Notes under the pieces: model-generated
Seen by the model: the letters and a program-made list of their open reading frames with translations, nothing else
What the model was told of the DNA's origin: nothing
The model's database searches: none
Shown: piece by piece, positions 18,750-28,879 of the stretch
Layout: the number at the start of each line of letters is the position of its first letter
How positions within the stretch are numbered: position 1 is the stretch's first letter
Position numbers and translations under genes: made by a program
Source of the DNA: Emiliania huxleyi CCMP1516
Taxonomy: Eukaryota > Haptophyta > Isochrysidales > Noelaerhabdaceae
Assembly (NCBI RefSeq): GCF_000372725.1
Contig: NW_005197803.1
Coordinates: 172,988 to 236,987, forward strand
Reading direction: 5' to 3'
Length of the DNA stretch: 64,000 nucleotides

Positions 18750-21700
18750 TCACTCTTCGTCGTCCATGTTCTCGACCATGGTCTGAAAGGAGAAAGGCAC
18801 AAACTTCTTGCCGTCGCCCTTGTAGAACTTGTTTTGGAACTCGACCCAGTGCAGCCGCAGCGCGTGCAGAAAGGCGGAGAGCATCTCCATGCAGCAGATG
18901 ATGGCGGTCGTCAGCACGACCCACACGGCAAAGCCGAAGAACAGCGGCACGGCGCACCTCCACGACGAGCCGCCGGCGCGGCAGGACTGGAGGGGCGGCA
19001 GCATCACCATCTCCCAAAAGACCATGGACAGCTGCTTGTGCGCAAGCGAGAGCGCCCACAGGCGGAGGTAGGACGCCGTGTTCGACACGCACCCGAGGAC
19101 GTACTCGATCGAGTGGATGACCTGGTGCACCATGATCTCGGAGAAGTCAAACTCCTCGGCGTACGCCTTGCCGTTGTTGGACGAGGCCACCGAGACGGAG
19201 TCCTCGTCGGTGTCGTGGTCTCTCGTGCTCCGCAGCAGCCCGCGCGCCGCCGCCGGGTCGTCGCGCGCGGTGGGTCGGCACGCCACGTTCTTGTAGCCCG
19301 CGCGCGCGAGGTGTCTCCGCCGCAGGAGCAGCGGCTTGGCGAGGAGCATCCAAGGCACCGCCACAAAGGCCAGCAGCAGCAGCAGGACCTGCACCCTCTC
19401 CTGCCCCGCGTAGAGCCGCGCCTCGGCGGGCACTTCCCCCGGCGACATGAAGAAGGAGATGAGCAGCGTGATCAGGGAGGGGGCGACGCGCTCCTCCGCC
19501 ACCCAGTCGATCGACCACTTGTAGAAGATGCAAAAGACGAGGTAGCCAAAGATGGAGAGCATGAAGATGGCCTGCGGCACAAAGTCGCACCAGACGTCGA
19601 GCGCGTTCCGGGCGGCGAGAGCGTTGACGAGTGATATGCCGAGGCCGAGCAGCATCTGTGCCACGCCGAGCACGATCGAGAGCTTCATCTTGTACGAGTT
19701 GCCGAACGAGAGCTCGTTGGCTGAACGGTGCCAGCCAGGGTCGATGCCGAAAGGGTAGACCATCCCATGCGCCTTGAGCTCGCGCGGCCCGCCGTGGCGT
19801 GGCGGCGTCTCGGTCCAGCTCGTGCCGAAGAAGTCCGCCATGAGGCCAAAGACGTCGTTGTAGAGCACGCCGCAGTAGATGGAGAAGATGCCCATCAGCA
19901 GCAGCATGTACCTACAGCCGCCGCCAGGACCGTGCGGCCACTGGCCTCGAGGGGGGGGCGGCGGAGAGCCGCGGCCGCGGCGGCGTGCACCGGCCGCGGA
20001 CCGCCATGGTGATGATGTCGTCTCGCAACCGCGCAGAGAGGGCGAGCATCTTCGTCTCGTTGACGCACAGATAGAGGGCAAAGGCGGTGACCATCGAGCC
20101 GTGGCCGACGTCGCCAAACATGACGCCTATTTCGCGAGCCGGAGGGTGCGAGGGACGGCGCGGTGGGTCTCACGCGCCGTCCGGGGAGAGCGGGCGAACT
20201 GTGGGGGGCGTGCACGGGCGAGGGGAGGGGCGGGCCGCGCGCCGAAGAGGAAGGGGAAGGTGATGACAGTGAAGGCGGCCTGAAAGGAGCGCTCCACGGC
20301 CTCAGTCGCGTGTCACTCGCGCGCGGGGGGGGGGAGGGGAGGGCGACCGGGTTGATCTCGCCGTACCGGGGCACGCCGTACGTGTCGATGATCTCCTGGA
20401 AGGCCGAGGTGACCTTGTTGACCCGGAAGTAGGTGGGCGGCGCCTCGTCCGTCTCGAGCACGTTGAGGATGGACGGCACGTGCGCGCCCGACCGGCTGGT
20501 CGCCCGCCGCAGAGCCTCCTGCGTCTCCTCGATCATGGAGGCGGGGCACCACGCCTCGGCTATCAGGACCTGCCGCGCGTCCGGGCGCGGGAGGGCGGGA
20601 GGAGTCGCGCGGTGTGCGAGAGGCTGGCGGTGGGGGGGGCGCCCCTCCCCTCCCCTCGGCGCGCCTTGCGCGTGAGGTCGTAGTTCCACAGGTTGAGCGC
20701 ATTGTAGAGTCCCTTCTGCCGCGCGAGGTGGGTCCTCCACGCGCCGTGGCGCGCCGCCAGCGAGCTGAGCAGCGCCTCCTTGCGCGCCACCACGTGGTCG
20801 ATCACGTGCGAGAGCTCGTCGAGCCGGGTCAGGGCCTGCGAGAGCAGCGCGGCGCGCTTCGAGTACTTTGCCGGGTAGTTGTACCGGTGCGCGCCAAACG
20901 CGTCCGCGATCTTGGCCATCCGCGCGAAGGACTGCTGTCCGGAGAAGAAGATGAGGAAGACCGCCTTGTGCTGCAGCTCCTCCGTCTTCGGGTCGCGCAC
21001 CAGCTGGTCGATGGTCGCCGAGCGCATGAACATGTTGCCGCGCGTCGCGCGAAACAGGACCCGCTCGAACGCCGCGAGCCGCGCGGTGGGGAGCACCCCG
21101 CACACATAGCCGAGCCGCAGCCCTGCCGCGGTGGCGTCGCCGCCGCGCAGCGCCGCCATGCCGCCGCCGTCGCCCCCGCCGCGCCGCCGCCGCGCCCCTC
21201 CCCTCTCCAGGTCTGCCGCCGAGCCGCCGTCGAGCTCGTCGCCTGCAGCAGCGGAGGAGGAGGGTGCCGCAGCGGAGGAGGAGGGCGCGGGGCGTGTCGC
21301 GCCGACCGGGCGAGGGTGGCGCTCGCCTTGCGGAGCGGGGGCAGAGGGGGGGGGGGGGGGCGCAGGGCGGGAGGCGGGCGAGGAGGGGCGGACGGGCGAG
21401 GGAGGCGCCTGGCAGCTCGTCGCCGCTCGTCTCCGAGTTGTAGTTGGAGGAGGCGTGGTTGCCGTACGAGTCGAGCGAGAGGCCGAGCGAGGGCGCGCGG
21501 ATCAGCTCGGCGTACGAGAGCGAGCGGGGCACCTGCGGCGGGGCGGCGCCGAGGCCGGGTCGGAGAGAGGGCGGGCTGGAGGGGCGGAGAGCGCAGAGAG
21601 CGGTGTGCGCTAACAGCGTGCGGGCCGTGCGTGCACCTGCTGCACGCCGCCGTCGCCGAACTCGCCCTGGCGCGCCTCGGAGAAGATGCCGTCGCATTTC

Positions 21701-22149
21701 CGCAGCACGTGCGACAGCTCGATGAGCGCGTTGTAGTTGGACGCGAGCTCTCGCTGCGACGCCTGCAGCTGCCTCACCTCCTTGACCGCGTCCTCCAGCT
21801 CGCTCACGAGCTCCGGCAGAGAGACGCGGAGCTCGGAGCGCCACGAGGCGCGCGGCGGGGAACTGCCCACCGCGGCCAGCTGGTCGCCGATGAACCGCAG
21901 CGCCCGGTCCGCCTCGTCGCACCGGCGCAGCTCGGGGAGGAACGTGCGGCGGAAGGCGGTGACGCCCTCGTTGAGGTCGATGAACATGAGCGAGCCGAGG
22001 GCGCCGAGCTCCTCGACGGTGTGCTGGGCGGCGTCGTGCTGCACGATCAGCTGCACCATGCACATCCGCTCCGAGCGCAGCAGCCCACTCGGCTCGCTCA
22101 TCTTTGCCTCCCTCCTCTTGGCCTCCTGCTCCTCCGTCAGCCGCGCCAT
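18750..22149 (-). CDS. V-type H+-ATPase subunit a (V0 sector, 100-116 kDa), seven exons
   Basis: Exons on the minus strand: 22149-21637, 21532-21409, 21242-20665, 20569-20348, 20279-20243, 20126-19991 and 19911-18750; the sum is divisible by three and gives 923 residues (908 from the second ATG at 22101, the better homology start). The N-terminal cytosolic half begins LLRSERMCMVQL and has NMFMR, LIAEAWCPAS and VPSILN blocks. The membrane half has FTVITFPFLFGVMFGDVGHG, RYMLLLMGIFSIY and the proton-path helix SYLRLWALSLAH with its essential Arg. The complex acidifies endomembrane compartments. Donors of introns 2, 3 and 5 are GC (CAG|GCGCCT, AAG|GCGCGC, TTCG|GCGCGC); 1, 4 and 6 are GT. The 37-nt exon 5 is fixed by conserved protein sequence on both sides. 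A promoter-like repeat lies about 190 bp upstream. An acidic DED tail ends the protein. Confidence 0.95.
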
Positions 22150-22341
22150 CCTTGCCTGGAGCTCCTTGGCCGCCCGAGTCTTGGGACTATCGAGCTCCTT
22201 GCTGCTGTCGTCGCTCGCGTCGTCGTCGCGCGCGACCGCCACCCAGCGCCCTCGTCGGAGAATGTCCCGTGGTGAAGCGGCGCCGGGCGCAGTAGAACTT
22301 GTGCGGGCCGAAGCTTCAAGAATTCGTTCTACGCAGTGACG

Positions 22342-22414
22342 CCTTAAATCCCTGTGTGGTGGCGGCGTACCGTCCTCCCATCCCTCCCTTGGGTTGTCTG
22401 TTTTCTTTCTTTTC
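22342..22414 (-). promoter_or_regulatory. copy B of the repeated promoter-like module, upstream of V-ATPase a
   Basis: Read on the minus strand it shows AAAAGAAAGAAAACAGACAA, AACCCAAGGGAGGGAT, GCCGCCACCACACAGGGAT and TTAAGG, as in copies A and C. It points toward the V-ATPase start about 190-240 bp away. One T is missing from the TTTTAAGG end. Confidence 0.5.
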
Positions 22415-22986
22415 GAGGTTGGGTTGTTTCTTTCGAGGTTCTCGAGGTGGATATCCTTTGGCCGCGTTGGGTAGCGAGGATTGGTGTAACCCGAGCCACG
22501 GAGGCGTGTTTTCTGACGGCCGACCGTCAGTGCACGCAGTTGCCCCTTCTCCGACTGCCCCGGCTAGTTCCCGAGGTCGTCGGGTGTGACCGCTGCGTCC
22601 CCCGAGACCTAGCGCGGGTGGGTTGGAGGGGGGCTCGCTGCAGGGAAGGGCAGTGTAAGAGCAATTGTGTAAGAGGCCGATCCCCGTAGTCCGCCCCACT
22701 CCTCCCCATCGGGCCGCATGAGCGGCTGCCACGCCTCGCAGATTCGTTTTCGCGCCTGGATCAGGCGCGCGGGGCATCCCCCGGGTCGCTCGACCAGCGA
22801 TCCGAAGAGTGGCCGCTATGCGAAGGAAAGAGCGGGGCCCTCGACGCCTCAGTCCGGCCCTCCGAGGGGGGAAGGGAATTGCGGGGTCCCCACGGGCGCC
22901 TCTCTTCGGCCCTCCCGAGGGGGGGAGGGGAGCAAGCCTTGGTGCAAGGGGGTGGGGGGATCGGGGCGGGGGGGAGGGGTCTCGGC
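22415..22986. other. intergenic, GC-rich, no gene recognised
   Basis: Purine-rich runs (GGGGGAGGGG types) and short Arg/Gly frames fill this stretch. I see no motif-bearing ORF, tRNA or hairpin of note. Confidence 0.5.
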
Positions 22987-23381
22987 TTCGTGAGGCTAAT
23001 ACTTGCCTTTCGGGGAGGGGCCTCCGGCCGTGCGAGCGGCTAGCTCAGCTCGACATCTTCCCCTCCTCCCTCGAGGCAGCGAGTAGGCAGCGAGAGGAGG
23101 TCTCGAGCGCCTATATGAAGGTAATGTGAGATGGTGATGGGAATGGGTGGCGGTCGGGGTCGGTCGGTCGGGCGGGCGGGCGGGCGGGCGGGCGGGCAAG
23201 CGGGGAGAGGCGGGCGCGGGAGCTCCAGACGCAGCTCTCGGGGCACGCCAAACCAGGAGATTTAAAGGACCAATCAACAAATACAACCAACGATCAGCTG
23301 GACGAGCACTCGGACCACGCGATGGATAACACACACACCGCGGCCGCGCCTCCCCGAAGGCAGCTGTATTAGCCTCACGAA
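22987..23381. mobile_element. 395-bp MITE-like element with about 33-bp imperfect inverted ends
   Basis: Both ends read inward TTCGTGAGGCTAATAC, then, after a short variable gap, TGCCTT(T)CGGGGAGG. The interior has a (GGGC)n run at about 23170-23197 and a TTTAAAGG box at 23262. I found no target-site duplication, so termini may extend or be degraded. No transposase is encoded. Confidence 0.65.
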
Positions 23382-23501
23382 ATACTACTCACTTTGTGAG
23401 GAATATAAACGAACATGCGAACCGTCATGGACTTGCATGCACCACACCTAACCTATTGAACCCATGAACTCCTCCGGCTCTGGCATACGTGTGCCGCTGA
23501 T

Positions 23502-25112
23502 TTAGCATATCCCACCAACGTACACACCCACATTATCATAGTGTCGCGATCCGGCGCCCGTGGCGCATGTGCCAGTGATCATGTCAGCGCCACTACTGCG
23601 GTCAATTAGCATCGCGCGGAAGTAATGCCACTGGCTTGCGCACATTGGCCATGTCAACGACCCCGCTGGATCCCAGGTGTTAGCAGCACCGGCGGTGAAT
23701 GCAGAAGGAGGAATCGCAACAGTGTCAAAAACACTCCAAGTGGTGTCTGAAAATGAGCGGTAGACGATTCTCATCGAGAGTCCGGAGCTCATTGTGTAGG
23801 TTCCGGAAGTAGAAGGCGTGTAGTCAACCGAGAAGGACACCTTAAAGGTGTTTCCCGCTCCAGTTGACAGAGAGACAGCAATCGAGTTGATCCGGTCATT
23901 TCCCGTGCTGCGGGTACAGCTATCTGACGGGTACGCGATTCCTGTCCCGACGTGCAGCGTGACGCCATCCGAAGACGGCGGCGGCGGTGACAGCGAAGGC
24001 GGCGGCGAGGGCGAGGGAGGCGGCGGAGGTGGTGGCAACGGCGAGGGCGGCGGCGGCGGCGGCGGCGGCGGCGAAGAGGTAGACGGGCAAGCTACTCGAG
24101 TGTAGACGTCGTAGAGCTCACAGTTGTCGATGTCAGCAAGAGCGCATTCGCCGTCGGCCTCGCACGTGCCTCCAATGGGAACCGCAGACGTGCAGGGCCG
24201 TGGGTTGTGACCAGAGCACTGTGCGGTCGCTACGGGCGAAAGGCACACTGTCGATGAGCACCTCACGACGCCAGCAGGCAAAGGCGGTGACGGCGATGGT
24301 GGCGGCGGCGGCGAGGGCGATGGAGGAGGCGGCGGCGGTGGCGAGGGCGAGGGCGGCGGCGGTGGCGGCGATGGCGATGGAGGCGGCGGCGGCGGTGATG
24401 GCGAGGGAGGTGGCGGAGGTGACGGTGTCCTGAGCACAACCAACTCCCCAGCGAGAGCGCCGACTGCAATCGTCATCCCTGTCATCAGCAAGCAGAGCCC
24501 GAGGATAATCAGCCGATAGCGTCGGCCAAAGAGCTGCTGCTTAATCTGGCCCTGGACGCCTCCTGCCACGTTGCCTGCCTCGACGTCGGGCATCGCGTCA
24601 CCAGGTACGACCGGCATTCCCGCCACAACAATCACCGGCCGGCCAACCGACCATGCTTCGGAGGCGGCAGGCGCTGCGCTGCTGGCCCGCCGCGGCGGCG
24701 GGCGCGGCGGGGTGTACTCACCCGCATAGGTAGCCGCATCGTCTGCGGCCGTCTCGCCACTCCGCTCAGCGGCAGCCGCCGCCGCTCTAGCGCGGGCCAT
24801 TGCTCCGGCATTGGACAGGGCCAACGTTGCCACGCGTGCTATGGTTGGCTCCACCGCCGGATCCTCGCTGGTCTGATCTGCATACGCGCGATCGAACAAC
24901 TCTGCAAGGGAATCGGCTGGGGGTGCTGGATCCCCGAGCATCTCTCTCGGAAAGTTGTCGATGAACCACTCCGCGTATTCGTCTGGCATGCCCCGGCGAG
25001 CGAGCTCCGCCAGGACGGCGTCGAGGAGGGTGAACTCGGCGGCGCTGCTGCGGGACGACTCACCCTCGACCAGCGGTGAGGTCGAGCGGACGGACGACCG
25101 GCGGTTGTCCAT
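23502..25112 (-). CDS. Ser-Pro-rich type II membrane protein with Cys-rich and beta-type ectodomains
   Basis: The single-exon 536-residue protein has a cytosolic, Ala-rich N-terminus, one membrane helix (about 200-222, LIILGLCLLMTGMTIAVGAL) and a lumenal or extracellular part. That part consists of an S(P)n block (about 229-277), a Cys-rich module (about 283-343, ten or so cysteines), a second S(P)n block (about 347-380) and a C-terminal domain of about 150 residues rich in Ser, Thr and aromatic residues. The Ser-(Pro)n blocks resemble extensins and pherophorins, whose prolines are hydroxylated and O-glycosylated in algae and plants. The C-terminal domain is not one I can name. It could be a cell-surface or scale/wall-associated protein. 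Start at ATG 25112; the next gene is divergent. Confidence 0.75.
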   Translation of the reverse strand: MDNRRSSVRSTSPLVEGESSRSSAAEFTLLDAVLAELARRGMPDEYAEWFIDNFPREMLGDPAPPADSLAELFDRAYADQTSEDPAVEPTIARVATLALSNAGAMARARAAAAAAERSGETAADDAATYAGEYTPPRPPPRRASSAAPAASEAWSVGRPVIVVAGMPVVPGDAMPDVEAGNVAGGVQGQIKQQLFGRRYRLIILGLCLLMTGMTIAVGALAGELVVLRTPSPPPPPSPSPPPPPPSPSPPPPPPSPSPPPPPPPSPSPPPPPSPSPPLPAGVVRCSSTVCLSPVATAQCSGHNPRPCTSAVPIGGTCEADGECALADIDNCELYDVYTRVACPSTSSPPPPPPPPPSPLPPPPPPPSPSPPPSLSPPPPSSDGVTLHVGTGIAYPSDSCTRSTGNDRINSIAVSLSTGAGNTFKVSFSVDYTPSTSGTYTMSSGLSMRIVYRSFSDTTWSVFDTVAIPPSAFTAGAANTWDPAGSLTWPMCASQWHYFRAMLIDRSSGADMITGTCATGAGSRHYDNVGVYVGGIC

Positions 25113-25712
25113 GGCTGTGGTCGCGAGCGGTGGCTGGTGGGGACGTAAGTTTAGACTTGCGACGAGGGCAAGGAACTGTGATCAAAGCCGAGCGGTATGC
25201 TGGCGCTCGCCGACATCCTCTCCCGAGCACGCACCACCGCCTTTCGTCCGCCACCACTCTACACCCTCCCTCAGGAAAATCATGCGTAAACGCCTGGATG
25301 CTGCATTTGACGCGCCGTCCGTTTCTACGAGCACTTGCTTCAGCTACGTGCGTGGTTGGGAGGTGTGATGCCAAGCCCAGAGGAGCGCTGACAGCCATCG
25401 AAGGCCCCCGCACCAGGGGTCCCAGTCTTGTTTTTGGGGTCCCTGCCTGTCCGCAGCTGACGAGCTGACACGTCATGGTACGTGGTGACGATGATGGCGA
25501 GGAGCATCACGGTGGGAGTGGCACGGCCCCTCTGAGGAAAAACGTCGCCATGGGCATGGGCACCGTATAAATCCTGTCCCCGGGCTTGGGAGGTGACCCG
25601 CCTGCCAAGATTTTTGCACCACCCGCCCCCAAACCTGCCCCAAACCGCCATTCCTTGCTCTCGCCTTCGCCCTCTGCTCACCTGTAGACTGCCACCGCCG
25701 CGACGGCCTCCG
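25113..25712. promoter_or_regulatory. divergent promoter region with a TATA box and a transposon-end remnant
   Basis: This 600-bp stretch separates two divergent genes. TATAAAT at 25566-25572 lies about 140 bp before the ATG of the + strand gene and is the clearest TATA box in the window. At 25257-25274 there is an exact 18-bp copy of the terminus of the 11926-12791 transposon (CTCTACACCCTCCCTCAG). The partner end is absent. Confidence 0.55.
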
Positions 25713-28361
25713 ATGCCGCTGACGCCGCGAAAGCTCTTCGCCAGATCAAAGGCCTCGTCGCGCCGAAACCCGCGTGAGCGCGGCCGAGCGGAGACGGACG
25801 AGCAGGAGCTCGCTGTCGTTCAGCTGCAGGCATGCGTGCGCGGGCGAAGCACGAGGCGGAAAATGGGCGGCTTTTTCCTCGGTGGCTTCCTTGCCGTGCC
25901 GACGAGACTCTTTAGCTCGGGCGCGCCGTCAGTCGAGGCGTTGCGCGCTAAGAATGCGGCGCACCTGTTTCCCAAGAGGGAGAGGCGGGAGGCGATGGAG
26001 CTGCTCGACCAGCTAACGTCGGTGCTGGACGCCAAAGCCGAGTCGGCGTGGGCGCGGTGCCGCGACATGGCGCCTGGGCAGGGGCAGCAGCAGCCGCAGC
26101 AGCCGCAGCAGCCGCAGCAGCCGCAGCAGCCGCAGCAGCCGGCGGCGGCGGTGGCCCTCGACATCCTGCCTGGGCTGCACGCCGTCGAGAAGATCGCGCC
26201 GCCGGCAAAGCAGAGCTATCTCCTGCCTGGGCTGCACGTCGACGAGATCGCGCCGCCGGCTATGGCTCCTCCCAAGCAGAGCTACCTCGATCGCGCCAGG
26301 GCGGCGTCCCTCTTGCAGGCGCGGACGAGGGGGCGGCAGGCGCGGGCGAGGGGGCGGAAGGCTCGCGGGCCGAGGCACTCGAGCTGGTCAGATCCATTGG
26401 GGCAATGGAATAACGGGCATGCGGTTTGGGAGTGGCGCCGGGCCACGGGCCGCAGGTCCTCCTCCTCCTCGGACGCGGTGTCCTCGGCCTGCTTCCCGTC
26501 GCCCATCGACCTGCGGCCGCGCCCGACGCCGCGCAACGCTTGCGCGATCGCGCTGCTCGGGCTGCCCCTCCTGCTTCTCGCCCTCGTCGCCTTCCCCTGG
26601 CTCGTCGCCGCCGCCTTGCTCGGGTACGCCTACCTGCGGCTGCCGCGGCTGCTCGGCTGGGCCGTGTCGCAGGCCGTCACGCGCTTCGGCTTGTTCGGCT
26701 ACCCGCTGACCCTCGGCGCCATCCACCTCTCGCCGTGGCTGGAGCTGCGGCCGGCGCGCCTCCGCCTCCGCCTCTACGTCGAGGACTTCTCCCTCTCCAA
26801 CCCGCCCTCCCTCGACTGCCCGCACCGCCACTTTGTGTCGGCGGGCGCGCTCGACTTTCTGCTCACGATCGACTTGCGGTGGCTGCGCGAGCTGCTGCGC
26901 ACGGGCAGGCTTCAGCCCGTGCCGGTCCACTTCGAGCAGACTCGGGTCCAGCGCGTCAAGCTCTTCTTCGAGCTGTACCAGGGCCAGCTCAACATCAACG
27001 CACTCACCCGCGAGATTGCGGAGCGAGAGGTGCGCGCGGCGCTCGCCTCCAGGGCGCGCAGCTGCTGCCGCCGACAGCCTGCGCCGGCGCTGCCAAACCT
27101 CCTGCGCCTGCGCATCGGCGCGGTCCGCGGCCTGCGCCGGAGCGGCACCAAGCCGTTTTGCGTCGTGCGAGCGCGCGGCGTGGCTCTGCTGACCACCATC
27201 GGCACGTTGGTCGGCGGGGCGGAGGGGTCTGGCGGGGAGTGGGTCTTCGACGACGAGATGCTGCTGCGTGTCTCTGACCCGTCCACCGTGCTGCACGTGT
27301 GCGTCTACTCGTCCGTCGGCCGCGACCAGCTGCTCGGCCAGTGGGTCCTCACGCTCAAGTACCTGGTGACGCAGCCAGACTACTGCAAGCACGCGCCGCC
27401 GCTGGCGCGCTCGCGCGACGGCTCCGTCTCGGGCACCTTCCTTCTCTCCGACGCCAAGCTGCGCGGCTCGGCGGTGCGCGCGCTCGGCCCTTCGGAGCTC
27501 GGCAAAGGCTTCTCCGGCGAGGTTGACATGCGCCTGCACTGGATGCACGCCGGCTGCCTGCCGCCGCCGCCGCCGCCCAAGCGGCGCACCGCGCTGGAGC
27601 AGCTCAAGGAGAACTCTGGCGAGACGGCGCTGCGGCTGGGCAGCGTCGCGGAGCTGCGCGAGGCGCTGAGCAGCTTGCCGCTGCGGCTCTCGTGCGGTGA
27701 GGTCTCCTTTCGCGACGTGAGCGTCGGCATCAAGGACCTGTTCACCGGCTACCAGGGCGACACCGAGAGGGACCTCAAAAAGAGCCCGAGAGAGGGGAGA
27801 ATCTCGAGCCGCTCGCTGGCGGCCGGCGCGGCGGACGTGGAGGCGGCCGGGTCGGCAGGGGCGGGTGGCGACTTTGTTTCCGGCGCGCTGAACAAGATTA
27901 CGAACGCGGCAGGGCTGGGCATCGACGGCGGTGGCGCGGTAGGCGGGGCGGCCGCAAAGGGCGGCGGCCTGAGGCGGACGGAGAGCGAGGAGCGGCGATT
28001 CTGCGAGCGCGTGGCGGAGGTCACCGACGTTGTGGTCGTCAAGGCGCTGCTCCTTCGGCCGGTGGCCGCAAAGGATGGCGGCGGCCTCGACCTGACAACT
28101 TTCCTCGACGGCCTCCTCTTTGACCAGCTGATGCCGCAGGCGATCAACAAGGTGTTTGGTCGCGTCGGCGCCAAAGCGGTTGGCCAGATCCTCGCCGGCG
28201 TGGCGGTGAGGAGCGCCGAGTGGGCGAAGGGGCTCGGGCGCGACGCACAGAGGACGATGCGTCAGATGCTCGGCGACCTGGCCGAGGGCGACGTTCGGAG
28301 GGCAGGGGCGCCAAGGTATGGAGTGTGGAGAGATGGCCATGAGACCGATGACGACGGATGA
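25713..28361 (+). CDS. large IQ-motif, C2-domain membrane protein
   Basis: The ATG at 25713 gives 882 residues; upstream in-frame codons have no ATG. Two IQ-like calmodulin-binding motifs occur at about 35-50 (VVQLQACVRGRSTRR) and 196-216 (SLLQARTRGRQARARGRK), with a (PQQ)n tract at about 121-145 between them. A hydrophobic stretch at about 272-305 could span the membrane once or as a hairpin. A lipid-transfer-like or unknown region follows, then a C2 domain at about 463-549 (LRLRIGAVRGLRRSG... DQLLGQWVLTLKYL). The last 250 residues are helical with Gly/Ala-rich linkers. The likely setting is calcium-responsive membrane attachment or tethering. I recognise the domains but not the whole protein. 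No introns are needed. Confidence 0.7.
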   Translation: MPLTPRKLFARSKASSRRNPRERGRAETDEQELAVVQLQACVRGRSTRRKMGGFFLGGFLAVPTRLFSSGAPSVEALRAKNAAHLFPKRERREAMELLDQLTSVLDAKAESAWARCRDMAPGQGQQQPQQPQQPQQPQQPQQPAAAVALDILPGLHAVEKIAPPAKQSYLLPGLHVDEIAPPAMAPPKQSYLDRARAASLLQARTRGRQARARGRKARGPRHSSWSDPLGQWNNGHAVWEWRRATGRRSSSSSDAVSSACFPSPIDLRPRPTPRNACAIALLGLPLLLLALVAFPWLVAAALLGYAYLRLPRLLGWAVSQAVTRFGLFGYPLTLGAIHLSPWLELRPARLRLRLYVEDFSLSNPPSLDCPHRHFVSAGALDFLLTIDLRWLRELLRTGRLQPVPVHFEQTRVQRVKLFFELYQGQLNINALTREIAEREVRAALASRARSCCRRQPAPALPNLLRLRIGAVRGLRRSGTKPFCVVRARGVALLTTIGTLVGGAEGSGGEWVFDDEMLLRVSDPSTVLHVCVYSSVGRDQLLGQWVLTLKYLVTQPDYCKHAPPLARSRDGSVSGTFLLSDAKLRGSAVRALGPSELGKGFSGEVDMRLHWMHAGCLPPPPPPKRRTALEQLKENSGETALRLGSVAELREALSSLPLRLSCGEVSFRDVSVGIKDLFTGYQGDTERDLKKSPREGRISSRSLAAGAADVEAAGSAGAGGDFVSGALNKITNAAGLGIDGGGAVGGAAAKGGGLRRTESEERRFCERVAEVTDVVVVKALLLRPVAAKDGGGLDLTTFLDGLLFDQLMPQAINKVFGRVGAKAVGQILAGVAVRSAEWAKGLGRDAQRTMRQMLGDLAEGDVRRAGAPRYGVWRDGHETDDDG

Positions 28362-28642
28362 GCGCCACTGAGCGCGCGGGGCGTCCGAACTCCGATGTGC
28401 GAGTCTTTATTAATTATTTTATTTGGTGCGAGCCGTGTGAGAAACGTGAAAAAGTACTTGTAGGGATACAGACGCCCCGGGCGCGAGGCAGAGGCACCGT
28501 ACAGTAGGGCGGCGCGTGCCCCGCGAGAGCCTCGGGGTCCCCTTCAACGCCATGTCCCGCAAGTGAAAGGGGGGGGGGGGGGGGGGGCGCAAAACGCACG
28601 AGCCCGACACGCTCGTGCCGCGGTGCGAATCGCGGCGGCCTC

Positions 28643-28695
<53 letters not shown>

Positions 28696-28879
28696 TCAGC
28701 AGCAGCAGCAACAGCAGTAGCAATGGTGGCGGCGGCGACGGCGCCCCTGCGCGCGCCCGCCGGCGGGAGCGACCGCCGCCGCGTCGCGCCCGCCGCCGCA
28801 GCGTGGGGCGACTGCAGCCGGCAGCAGCCCCCCCGCCCCCGCCCCGCCCCCTCCAACCCCTCTCCTCTCTCCGCCCCGC
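28362..28879. other. intergenic between converging genes, with poly-G run and CAG repeat
   Basis: It holds TTATTAATTATTTTATTT at 28406-28423, the most A/T-rich spot in the area and a candidate 3' processing region. It also holds a run of about 20 G near 28568-28587 and (CAG)17 at 28644-28694. No ORF with a motif is present. Confidence 0.6.
28644..28694. repeat. (CAG)17 trinucleotide microsatellite
   Basis: This uninterrupted CAG run is followed by imperfect CAG/CAA units to about 28720. It lies 3' of exportin-1 and is not part of a supported protein. Confidence 0.9.

Noticed and set aside
22996..23020. ATACTTGCCTTTC resembling a U1 snRNA 5' end with G in place of A, which would pair with GC donors
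   Set aside because: It is part of the inverted end of a 395-bp repeat, and no stem-loop I or Sm site follows. The resemblance is probably chance.
28644..28694. Poly-Gln protein from the (CAG)17 tract
   Set aside because: The surrounding frame has no domain and the tract lies in the 3' region between two converging genes.
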